From Chloroflexota bacterium (lineage in GTDB: Bacteria > Chloroflexota > Anaerolineae > B4-G1), in contig JAAEPW010000799.1 in the NCBI GenBank assembly GCA_024232355.1, positions 1 to 29,123 on the forward strand: 29,123 nucleotides of DNA, in the 5' to 3' direction. The translations under genes were made by a program, and so were the position numbers. Position 1 is the stretch's first letter; each line of letters starts with the position of its first letter. The notes under the pieces were generated by a model. The model was not told the origin of the DNA. It did no database searches and saw nothing but the letters and a program-made list of their open reading frames with translations. Below, piece by piece: positions 1-6,082 of this stretch.

Positions 1-136
1 CAGTTGGGTGGGATTTCTGGATAGTCAGCCAATTGTGGCTCAAAAAGGGGCTTGTAGCCGAGGTTTCCATACCTCGCAGGGCCTTACGCGCTATGGAAAG
101 CGCGGCTACATCGTAATCCCATTCAACTGAACCAGT
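1..136. repeat. Palindromic MITE-like element, left copy
   Basis: The two ends are inverted: CAGTTGGGTGGGATT at the left and AATCCCATTCAACTG near 117-131. Between them lies a 58-base core (53-110) bounded by TGTAGCC and GGCTACA, which holds two small hairpins, GAGGT-TTCCAT-ACCTC and GCGCT-ATGGAA-AGCGC. A second copy lies at 28986-29123 with inverted flanks but a core in the same direction. No reading frame of note is present. The window edge cuts off whatever lies to the left, so a target duplication cannot be seen. Confidence 0.75.
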
Positions 137-182
137 GCCCAGTTTGAAAACACGCCAAAAATCGTTCGAGAGAGCACTTTTG

Positions 183-195
183 AGACTTTGAGTCT
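183..195. repeat. Small palindrome AGACTTTGAGTCT in leader of the glycosylase gene
   Basis: This is a 5-base stem with a TTG loop, 28 bases upstream of the ribosome binding site AGGAGG (223-228). The same AGACTTTGA start occurs in the leaders at 4518 and 12149. It could be an operator or part of a small repeat family. I see no clear -35/-10 pair in 137-240. Confidence 0.4.
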
Positions 196-240
196 GGTTC
201 TCTTGAACTAAACCGTAAAGCTAGGAGGCTATGATTATCA

Positions 241-1467
241 ATGACAGAAAATTTGATCCTGACGAACCAACAGGCTCGCCGCTTTCTCCTGGCCCATCAG
301 GGCTTGTGGCCCTCATACGAGGTGGGGGGCAAAGCCGGTATACGGGATTACGTTCGTCGCGTGGGCTGCATCCAGTTTGACCCGCTGAACATTGTGGGTC
401 GCAACCCCGATTTGGTGCTTCAAGCGCGTTTTTCGGATTTTCGGCCCGAGATGTTGCAAGAATTGCTCTATGATGACAGATATCTCGTGGATGGGTGGGA
501 CAAAAACATGTCCATTTATAGCGTGGAGGATTGGCCGTATTTCCGCCGTCGCAGGGAAGCAGCCATACGCAACCCGGGCAAAAGCCCTGAGCAGGTCAAA
601 TCGATCATGCCCCAGCTTCGCCAAGAGATAAAAGAGCGGGGGCCGTTGTCTTCGATTGACCTGGATTTTGATCAGACCGTGGATTGGTCGTGGGCGCCGA
701 CGCGGCTGTCTCGGGCCGCGTTGGAGAGCGCGTACTTTTGGGGCGAGTTGGTCATCCACCACAAAGTGAACACCCGCAAGGTGTACGATTTTGCCAGCAA
801 CCACATTCCGGCAGAGTTGCTGTCGGCCCCTGAACCGAACGAGACGGAGGAGCAGTATCACGATTGGTACGTCCTCCGGCGCATTGGGAGTGTGGGGTTA
901 ATGTGGAACAAATCTGGCGATGCCTGGTTGGCGATGCCTGGAATCAAGAGCAAGGAGCGCAAGGCGACGCTGGCACGGCTGATCGAACAAGACAAGGTGC
1001 TAGAGGTGCGCGTTCAAGGTATAGACCTGCCCCTCTATATGCGGAGTGAGGACAGCCCGATCCTGAACCGTGTGCTGGATTCGGATACCCCGCCGCCGCG
1101 TGCCGTCATCTTGGCTCCTCTGGATAATCTGATTTGGGACCGCCGCTTTATAGAGGCGTTGTTTGACTTTTACTATGTATGGGAAGTCTACAAGCCGGTT
1201 GTCGAACGACGCTATGGCTATTACGTGCTCCCTATTTTGTATGGAGACCGGTTCGTAGCCCGGTTTGAACCGGGGCGGGATAAAAAGAGCGGTGCTTGTA
1301 TTATCAAGAATTGGTGGTGGGAGGAAGGGATCACCCCGTCGGAAGAGATGCTGTCCGCATTGCGCTATTGTTTCCGACAGTTTCTCGGCTACTTGGGCAC
1401 TGATGATCTTCAGGTTGACGACAAGGCCGCGGAGCAGGTAGATTGGCTTGTAAGCGTTGATCCGTAG
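241..1467 (+). CDS. YcaQ/AlkZ-like winged-helix DNA glycosylase
   Basis: This 408-residue protein matches the length (about 410) and layout of the YcaQ/AlkZ family (formerly DUF1006). Known members are HTH-fold DNA glycosylases; E. coli YcaQ unhooks interstrand crosslinks and removes bulky N7-alkylguanine. The segment 'VGCIQFDPLNIV' contains Q45-F46-D47, which fits the Q-x-D catalytic motif of the YcaQ branch rather than the QxQ of AlkZ. The family's aromatic-rich blocks follow, such as 'YLVDGWDKNMSIYSVEDWPYF' split around residues 80-100, and 'PLDNLIWDRRF' lies near 292. There is no signal peptide, so it is cytosolic. The start at 241 is set by AGGAGG at 223-228, with a long 12-base spacing; the nearer ATG at 231 is in another frame that soon stops. 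It appears monocistronic and is convergent with the ferredoxin gene. The family assignment is firm; the substrate is inferred. Confidence 0.85.
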   Translation: MTENLILTNQQARRFLLAHQGLWPSYEVGGKAGIRDYVRRVGCIQFDPLNIVGRNPDLVLQARFSDFRPEMLQELLYDDRYLVDGWDKNMSIYSVEDWPYFRRRREAAIRNPGKSPEQVKSIMPQLRQEIKERGPLSSIDLDFDQTVDWSWAPTRLSRAALESAYFWGELVIHHKVNTRKVYDFASNHIPAELLSAPEPNETEEQYHDWYVLRRIGSVGLMWNKSGDAWLAMPGIKSKERKATLARLIEQDKVLEVRVQGIDLPLYMRSEDSPILNRVLDSDTPPPRAVILAPLDNLIWDRRFIEALFDFYYVWEVYKPVVERRYGYYVLPILYGDRFVARFEPGRDKKSGACIIKNWWWEEGITPSEEMLSALRYCFRQFLGYLGTDDLQVDDKAAEQVDWLVSVDP

Positions 1468-1541
1468 CATAGAACCCTGTGTCTGTTTTTCCCAAGTCGC
1501 CCGCAAAGGGCTATGCTTCGTCTCTCCGACGGGCTGCTACT
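1464..1541. terminator. Palindromic repeat between convergent genes, possible terminator
   Basis: AGCATAG (1466-1472) pairs with CTATGCT (1511-1517), and a short GTAGC/GCTAC pair (1464-1468/1536-1540) surrounds it. It overlaps the stop of the glycosylase gene and ends beside the stop of the ferredoxin gene. Read on the minus strand, 1517-1498 is AGCATAGCCCTTTGCGGGCG, which resembles 23766-23785 inside the second MITE at 16 of 20 positions. It is therefore probably a member of a dispersed palindrome family that may also stop transcription from both sides. Confidence 0.45.
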
Positions 1542-1770
1542 TTAACTCGATGGCGTCTTGGGGACACTGTAACACACACGCCCCGCAAGCGACGCATTGC
1601 TTATTTGCATCATTGTGAAAGACAGCCTTGCGGCGCTCGTGATCCGGTGTCCAACAGCCCACCGGGCATACCTGGTAACATGCCCAATCGCCCACGCACT
1701 TGTGCTCGTCAAAGTGGATGGCCATTTTGTGCAATGACCTCATATGGTCGAGTTCGTTTCGCCAATCCAT
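1537..1770 (-). CDS. hgcB: HgcB-like dicluster ferredoxin
   Basis: This 77-residue 2[4Fe-4S] ferredoxin starts one base after the TAA of the HgcA-like gene, with GGGGGTGG just upstream as ribosome binding site, so the two are almost surely cotranslated. Motif II is canonical: C59-x2-C62-x2-C65-x3-C69-P. Motif I reads C25-x2-D28-x2-C31-x3-C35-P, with Asp in the second ligand position and an extra Cys at 39. Asp-ligated clusters are known, for example in Pyrococcus furiosus ferredoxin. Known HgcB proteins run to about 95 residues and end in a Cys pair thought to handle Hg(II). Here the protein stops at 'AIELK' right after motif II, so that pair is absent. I infer an electron donor that reduces the corrinoid of the partner protein. 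The symbol reflects gene order and family resemblance, not proven function. A longer in-frame extension to 1848 overlaps the upstream gene and is not preferred. Confidence 0.7.
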   Translation of the reverse strand: MDWRNELDHMRSLHKMAIHFDEHKCVGDWACYQVCPVGCWTPDHERRKAVFHNDANKQCVACGACVLQCPQDAIELK

Positions 1771-1771
1771 T

Positions 1772-3394
1772 TTACCACCCCCACAACTCGGCGATGCGTG
1801 GCAGCACGAGGTGTACCGCCAGCGCAGCCACGCCGACCAGGGCCTCAATGTGCCAATTCGCCTCGGTTCGTACGCGTGGACGCATCCCCTGGAACTCGCT
1901 GGTGACGAAAAACGCCAGGAATCCCAAGCCCAGGCACCAGTTGATCACCGTCAGCGGCGGTGCAAATGACCAAGCTGCCGAGTAGATCACCGTGCCCACG
2001 ATGGTCAGTATTGCCATCACTGCCCCCCTACGCACTCCCCCAAGGATGGGCATCCACGGCAGGAATATGCCGTAAAAGATCGTGATTCCGGCGAACGCAA
2101 TCACCGTCGGCCAAAAGACGGTGCGAAAGAACAGACCCGCCACGACAGCTATAAACACGCCATATAGCCCCCAGCTTCCTATCGTCATCTCTAGCCGGCT
2201 CGTGAGCGGAAAGGTCACCTGGCGCATCGCGTCTGTCTTTTTGCGTCCGGCATCGAGATACGCGGGGATGTCCTCGGCGCGGACAGGCCCCCATCGGACC
2301 CGCCAACCGGTTTCTTGGCGAATTTGGCGAGCGTTCACACCGTTGGCTGCCAGTTGAGGCAGGATCAGTGCGTGCGTGTTTACGACCTCGGCCACGCCAG
2401 ACGTCTTGACGGCAGCAATGACCTTGTCAGCCGTAAAATGCCCGCCTCCTGCCGCGCACCAAACGTTGATGCCTGCCGAGTCGGTCACTAGCAGCCAGAC
2501 GTTCACTTTGCCGTCAATCGCTTTTGCCACGCGGCGCACCGTCAGGTCATAGTTGCCGGTGACCAGGACGGGGGCCTCTTGGTCCGGTTCGCCAACGCGA
2601 TACAGGCCGGGGCGGACCTTGGGAAACGGAATCAAGCGAAAGGGCAAACACCACAGATCGGTTAGCAGTGTGCTCAAAGTGACACGATGCTGCAATCGGG
2701 GAAACGCACGTGTCGGTGCCGTTACAACCTCGGCGGCAGAGCGAGCGACGAACATCTGGAGACTGGCTGCTACAAAAGAGTCGACTGATTCGGTCCGAAA
2801 ACCGGCCATAGCCAGTTCTTGGGCAAATTGCCCCGCCTTTAATGGGTGCGTCGTCGTGCGCGTGAGCAGCCAGGTGACGAGGATCAGTGGCAGCCGGACG
2901 AACAAGTAGATCAGACGTGCAAGCATCCCCGCAGGCATCACCTCGTCAGCGATGATCAGTCGACCGCCAGGTGCCAACAGTGCGCGACATTCATCCAGCA
3001 CAAACCGGCGTTCGCTGTCGGCGAGTTCGCTAAATACGAGGGTGCTTGCAATCACATCAAAGCTGTCAGTCTCAAAATGATCGGTCAACGAACTGGCTCC
3101 CAGCTCGATCAACGTCACTCGGTCGTCCTGCCCGGCAGCAGTGACCTTGCGCCGAGCCTCGCCCAGCATCAACGGCGAAACGTCCACGCCGGTGACCTGC
3201 GCCCCACGCTGTGCCATCAGCATCGCCAGTGTCCCGGTGCCGCAACCGATCTCTAGCACCCGATCTCCCTCTCGCACCATCTGCGACGCAATGCGCTCCT
3301 TGAGCGGGCCGAGTTTGTTCAGTGTGAGAAGCTGAATGCCCCGGTCATAGTCGGCGGGCGTCGTCTCTAGATACTTCATAAAAACAGTCGCCAT
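1772..3394 (-). CDS. hgcA: SAM methyltransferase fused to HgcA-like corrinoid membrane protein
   Basis: This is a 540-residue fusion. Residues 1 to about 230 are a class I (UbiE-like) SAM methyltransferase: motif I 'VLEIGCGTGT' 46-55, acidic 'GVDVS' 69-73, and 'LLAPGGRLIIADE' near 138-151. Residues of about 258-395 match the corrinoid domain of HgcA: 'RPGLYRVGEPD' (261), 'PVLVTGNYDLT' (275), cap-helix motif N310-V-W-C313-A-A-G, 'LILPQL' (343), and 'WGPVRAEDIPAYLDAG' (368). Five membrane helices follow (about 408-425, 428-447, 457-479, 482-499, 516-533), as in HgcA. In known HgcA the Cys coordinates cobalt of the corrinoid, and the protein methylates Hg(II) with HgcB. Here the usual motif NVWCAAGK has Gly for Lys. 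Start 3394 is chosen because GGGAGGAGA precedes it; the upstream ATG at 3439 would overlap the promoter. I infer SAM-fed methyl transfer through a corrinoid; the acceptor is unknown. CdhD/AcsC corrinoid proteins are less likely because of the membrane tail and family blocks. Confidence 0.85.
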   Translation of the reverse strand: MATVFMKYLETTPADYDRGIQLLTLNKLGPLKERIASQMVREGDRVLEIGCGTGTLAMLMAQRGAQVTGVDVSPLMLGEARRKVTAAGQDDRVTLIELGASSLTDHFETDSFDVIASTLVFSELADSERRFVLDECRALLAPGGRLIIADEVMPAGMLARLIYLFVRLPLILVTWLLTRTTTHPLKAGQFAQELAMAGFRTESVDSFVAASLQMFVARSAAEVVTAPTRAFPRLQHRVTLSTLLTDLWCLPFRLIPFPKVRPGLYRVGEPDQEAPVLVTGNYDLTVRRVAKAIDGKVNVWLLVTDSAGINVWCAAGGGHFTADKVIAAVKTSGVAEVVNTHALILPQLAANGVNARQIRQETGWRVRWGPVRAEDIPAYLDAGRKKTDAMRQVTFPLTSRLEMTIGSWGLYGVFIAVVAGLFFRTVFWPTVIAFAGITIFYGIFLPWMPILGGVRRGAVMAILTIVGTVIYSAAWSFAPPLTVINWCLGLGFLAFFVTSEFQGMRPRVRTEANWHIEALVGVAALAVHLVLPRIAELWGW

Positions 3395-3430
3395 ATTCTC
3401 TCCTCCCAAATGCATTCGATCTTGAGCTAT

Positions 3431-3459
3431 ATTACACACCTACTACAGATTGTTGTCAA
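3431..3459 (-). promoter_or_regulatory. Promoter of the hgcA-like operon
   Basis: Read on the minus strand, TTGACA (3459-3454), a 17-base spacer and TGTAAT (3436-3431) form a near-consensus sigma-70 promoter. The ATG is 36 bases beyond the -10. The -35 overlaps the left target duplication of the adjacent MITE-like insertion, so native DNA upstream of -35 has been displaced by the element. Confidence 0.75.
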
Positions 3460-3468
3460 GTGGCACGG

Positions 3469-3675
3469 GTAGGGCAATTGCATTTATATTCAGATTTGCC
3501 CGGGAAGGCTCCCAGCCCCGTCTCGGGGGCGTATTAGGGGCGAAACTGCTTCGTGTAAACCGTCCCCGAGACCCTGTACTTGGCAGCACCTGTCCTGAAC
3601 CGACAGGTACAGGGTTCAGGACAAGTGCGGGGACTATGAGCAAAATACCCCATACAAAATAAATGCAATTGCCCC
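3469..3675. mobile_element. MITE-like element 1 with target duplication
   Basis: The terminal inverted repeats GGGCAATTGCATTTAT (from 3472) and its complement (ending 3674) bound about 207 bases with no transposase gene. The duplication AAGTGGCACGG (3458-3468 and 3676-3686; 12 bases if the preceding C is counted) flanks it exactly. The interior has nested palindromes, including CCTGAACC/GGTTCAGG and GTCCCCG/CGGGGAC. A second element with the same ends is at 23722-23873. Elements of this type are usually mobilised by a transposase elsewhere in the genome. Confidence 0.85.
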
Positions 3676-3695
3676 AAGTGGCACGGCAACATCGC

Positions 3696-3724
3696 TGGAC
3701 AAAATCACAATTCTCACAGATAAT
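3696..3724 (+). promoter_or_regulatory. Promoter of the LuxR-type regulator gene
   Basis: TGGACA (3696-3701), a 17-base spacer and GATAAT (3719-3724) each match consensus at 5 of 6 positions. The ATG at 3738 is 13 bases past the -10, leaving a leader of only about 6-7 bases. The element lies just beyond the right target duplication of MITE 1. Without the MITE, this -35 would lie about 20 bases from the -35 of the divergent hgcA-like operon. Confidence 0.65.
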
Positions 3725-3737
3725 GTTTATAGTAATT

Positions 3738-4400
3738 ATGAACAATGTGCGCGTACTTGTCGTGGCCGACGATCCGTTGACCCGTGCTGGATTGGTAGCA
3801 TTGTTGACCAATCAGCCCGGTTGCTTTGTCGTCGGGCAAGTGACCGGGGATGCCGATCTATTGGCCGAAACCAATCTATTGGCCGAAACCAATCTGTTGG
3901 CCGAAATAGACGTCTATCGTCCCGACGTCACGGTGTGGGACTTGGGCTGGGATCCTGTAGCGGCTCTAGAGCGCCTGGCCAATCTGGGAGATGATCGCCT
4001 TCTTATTCTGGCCCTGTTAGCCGACGAAACCCACGCGGCCAATGTCTGGGCCGCCGGTGTCCATGGCCTCTTGCTCCGAGATGTTGGCATTGAGAACCTG
4101 ACAGCCGCATTGCGTGCCATCGTCGGAGGTTTGGTGGTCCTCGATCCAGAGTTGGCTCAAGGCATATTGCCGAACGCTGTTCAATCACCCGGTTCATTGA
4201 TCGAGGAACTGACCCCCCGCGAGATGGAGGTGCTGCAACTCTTGGCCGAGGGACTACCCAACAAGACCATCGCCCATCGGCTGGACATTAGCGAGCATAC
4301 CGTCAAGTTTCACGTCAATGCCATCCTAAGCAAACTCGGCGCTCAGAGCCGCACCGAGGCCGTCGTCCGTGCCACCCGCTTGGGACTGATCATCCTCTGA
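3738..4400 (+). CDS. NarL/LuxR-family response regulator with atypical receiver
   Basis: This 220-residue protein has an N-terminal receiver-like domain (about 4-125) and a C-terminal LuxR-type helix-turn-helix (about 158-220, 'LTPREMEVLQLLAEGLPNKTIAHRL'). In the receiver, D11, D12 and the phosphoacceptor-like D68 are kept. The usual Lys is Arg (R114), the conserved Thr/Ser after strand 4 is replaced by a small hydrophobic residue, and an in-frame hexapeptide LLAETN is repeated (41-46, 47-52, with LLAEID at 53-58). Phosphorylation control may therefore be altered. The ATG at 3738 is preferred: the earlier ATGs at 3663 and 3723 lie in the MITE terminus and on the -10. There is no Shine-Dalgarno, in line with a near-leaderless message. 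It is divergent from the hgcA-like operon, so regulation of that operon is a reasonable guess. No histidine kinase gene is nearby. Confidence 0.85.
   Translation: MNNVRVLVVADDPLTRAGLVALLTNQPGCFVVGQVTGDADLLAETNLLAETNLLAEIDVYRPDVTVWDLGWDPVAALERLANLGDDRLLILALLADETHAANVWAAGVHGLLLRDVGIENLTAALRAIVGGLVVLDPELAQGILPNAVQSPGSLIEELTPREMEVLQLLAEGLPNKTIAHRLDISEHTVKFHVNAILSKLGAQSRTEAVVRATRLGLIIL
3858..3911 (+). repeat. 18-base in-frame tandem repeat in the regulator gene
   Basis: The unit CTATTGGCCGAAACCAAT occurs exactly twice (3858-3875, 3876-3893), followed by a diverged third unit (3894-3911). It encodes LLAETN-LLAETN-LLAEID in the receiver domain. Exact identity of the first two units points to recent slippage. 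Confidence 0.85.
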
Positions 4401-4415
4401 CCCACTCGTTCTTCC

Positions 4416-4449
4416 AGGTTCGACCTACCCATTTTTCCAGGTCGAACCT
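4416..4449. terminator. Hairpin after the regulator gene
   Basis: AGGTTCGACCT (4416-4426) and AGGTCGAACCT (4439-4449) form a perfect 11-base stem with a 12-base loop, starting 16 bases after the regulator stop. There is no T-run on the plus strand after the stem; the run of T lies in the loop. It could be an imperfect terminator or an operator for the downstream protease genes. Confidence 0.5.
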
Positions 4450-4517
4450 CCTCGGATGGGCGATGTGCCGCACTCTCTTATGTGGTAAACTGGTAGCGTA
4501 AATATATTGCGCTATCC

Positions 4518-4551
4518 AGACTTTGAAACTCTCAGAAGGCTTCCAAAGTCT
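4518..4551. repeat. Inverted repeat AGACTTTG/CAAAGTCT in protease leader
   Basis: AGACTTTG (4518-4525) pairs with CAAAGTCT (4544-4551), 12 bases upstream of the AGGAGG of the first protease gene. It shares its first arm with palindromes at 183 and 12149. Being so close to the ribosome binding site, it could form a stem in the leader mRNA. Confidence 0.45.
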
Positions 4552-4575
4552 CGAGTGACACGAGGAGGTTGAACC

Positions 4576-5481
4576 ATGACCCAAGTTTTGAAAAATCTAT
4601 CTGATGAATTGGCAGCGACCGTCAAAGTTGCCGGACCATCCGTGGTTCGGGTGGATGCACGACGCCGCTTGCCCGCGACCGGTATCGTCTGGTCACCCGA
4701 TGGCATCATTGTCACCGCTCACCACGTCGTCCGCCGAGACGAAAACATCGGCGTGGGTTTGCCGGGCGGCAAGGGCACGGTCGTTTCAGCGACCTTGATC
4801 GGCCGCGACCCGACTACAGATCTGGCCGTGCTGCGCGCCGAGGTCACGGACTTGGCTCCGCCTGCCTGGGCCGAGATCGAGGACCTGCAAGTAGGACATT
4901 TGGTCCTGGCGCTAGGACGACTTGGAAAGACTGTCCAGGCGACATTGGGCATCGTCAGTGCTCTGGGCAGCGGCAGTTGGCATTCACCGACTGGTGGCGA
5001 AATAGACCGCTATTTGCAGACAGACGTGGTCATGTACCCTGGGTTCTCCGGCGGCCCGTTAGTCAACACCGACGGGCAAGTCATTGGAATCAACACTTCT
5101 GCCCTACTGCGAGGCGTTAGTCTGACCGTACCAGTTTCTACCGTGCGACGGGTGGTCGAGACTTTGGTGACTCACGGACGGATGCGTCGTGGATATCTAG
5201 GGATTAACATTCAGCCGGTTCGCTTGCCAGAAACGTTGGGGGAACAAATCGGACAGGAAACGGGGTTGCTCTTGATTCACATCGAGCCAAACAGCCCTGC
5301 TGATCAAGGGGGACTGCTGATGGGCGACACCGTCGTCGCTCTAGACGGTCACCCGGTGCGCCACCACGACGATCTACTCACTTTGTTGAGCGGCGACCGA
5401 GTCGGAGCCGAGGTGCCGGTGCGCGTTGTGCGAGCCGGACAGGTACAAAAAGTCACCGTCGTCGTTGGTGAGCTTGGATAG
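4576..5481 (+). CDS. Trypsin-like serine protease with PDZ domain (HtrA/DegP type), cytosolic
   Basis: This 301-residue protein is one trypsin-like protease domain (about 15-200) followed by one PDZ domain (about 205-300, 'GYLGINIQPV ... GLLLIHIEPNSPADQGGLLMGD'). The triad is visible: H50 in 'TAHHVV', D82 in 'DPTTDLAVL', S158 in 'PGFSGGPL'. HtrA proteins usually have Asn before the Ser (GNSGG); here it is Phe. Typical HtrA proteins carry a signal peptide or membrane anchor; none is seen, so a cytosolic role in protein quality control or regulated proteolysis is likely. The start is well set by AGGAGG at 4563-4568. The next gene, also a trypsin-like protease, begins 8 bases after the stop, so the pair is an operon. 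Active protease is likely; substrate unknown. Confidence 0.87.
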   Translation: MTQVLKNLSDELAATVKVAGPSVVRVDARRRLPATGIVWSPDGIIVTAHHVVRRDENIGVGLPGGKGTVVSATLIGRDPTTDLAVLRAEVTDLAPPAWAEIEDLQVGHLVLALGRLGKTVQATLGIVSALGSGSWHSPTGGEIDRYLQTDVVMYPGFSGGPLVNTDGQVIGINTSALLRGVSLTVPVSTVRRVVETLVTHGRMRRGYLGINIQPVRLPETLGEQIGQETGLLLIHIEPNSPADQGGLLMGDTVVALDGHPVRHHDDLLTLLSGDRVGAEVPVRVVRAGQVQKVTVVVGELG

Positions 5482-5489
5482 AAATCACA

Positions 5490-6077
5490 ATGTCCAATTT
5501 GCTGCAACAGCTAAACCTTGACATGTCTTTCGTGGTGGATCAGGTACAAAACAGCCTGGTACAGATCACCAACGGACGACACGGTGCGGGCGCGGGAACC
5601 ATTTGGCATTCGGATGGTTTGATTCTCACCAACGCCCACGTGGTTGGGCGTCATTCTCTAAAGGTCACACTACCAGATGGTCGCACCCTGCCCGCCCGGC
5701 TCCTGGCACACGACGAGAGCCTGGACCTGGCAGCCCTTTCTGTGGACGCCGCCGATCTGCCGACCATCGTGCTGGGCGACTCGCGGCAGATCCAGCCGGG
5801 GCAGTGGGTGCTGGCGCTGGGGCATCCGTGGGGTGTGACCGGCGCCGTCACCGCTGGTATCGTCATCAACGTGGGGCCGCCGCCCGAAATACCGCGTACC
5901 CAACAGAATCTGATCCAAGTCGGCCTGCACCTGCGGCCAGGCCATTCGGGCGGTCCGCTGGTGGACGTGCGTGGTCAACTGGTGGGCATCAACACGATGA
6001 TCGCTGGTCCGGACGTTGGGCTGGCGATACCCGTGCACGTGGTCAAGAACTTTTTGCACCAGTCTTTGAATTCATAA
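5490..6077 (+). CDS. Trypsin-like serine protease without PDZ domain
   Basis: This 195-residue protease domain is related to its neighbour but ends before any PDZ domain. Triad residues are H50 ('TNAHVV'), D79 ('ESLDLAAL') and S153 ('PGHSGGPL', with His where HtrA has Asn). 'LILTNAHVVGRHSLKVTLPDG' and 'QPGQWVLALGHPWG' are typical HtrA-core blocks. There is no signal peptide, so it is cytosolic. It begins 8 bases after the first protease with only a weak ribosome binding site, which suggests coupled translation. The strategy may be a paired set, one with a PDZ substrate-recognition domain and one without, perhaps forming mixed oligomers. Its stop is 5 bases from the stop of the convergent ABC transporter gene, with no room for a separate terminator. 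Confidence 0.85.
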   Translation: MSNLLQQLNLDMSFVVDQVQNSLVQITNGRHGAGAGTIWHSDGLILTNAHVVGRHSLKVTLPDGRTLPARLLAHDESLDLAALSVDAADLPTIVLGDSRQIQPGQWVLALGHPWGVTGAVTAGIVINVGPPPEIPRTQQNLIQVGLHLRPGHSGGPLVDVRGQLVGINTMIAGPDVGLAIPVHVVKNFLHQSLNS

Positions 6078-6082
6078 CCTGT

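Noticed and set aside
1479..1985. Plus-strand open frame opposite the ferredoxin gene
   Set aside because: It is a shadow of the HgcB-like and HgcA-like genes; its translation is rich in Arg/Pro and matches no family.
1537..3394. A proven mercury-methylation gene pair
   Set aside because: Family resemblance is clear, but the Lys-to-Gly change, the missing C-terminal Cys pair of the ferredoxin and the added methyltransferase mean that Hg methylation cannot be claimed from sequence.
1772..3394. Acetyl-CoA synthase corrinoid subunit (CdhD/AcsC)
   Set aside because: These relatives lack the five-helix C-terminus and the NVWCAAG block with its flanking family blocks.
3663..3737. Upstream ATGs of the regulator gene
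   Set aside because: The ATG at 3663 lies inside the MITE terminal repeat and that at 3723 on the promoter -10; homology to receivers begins just after 3738.
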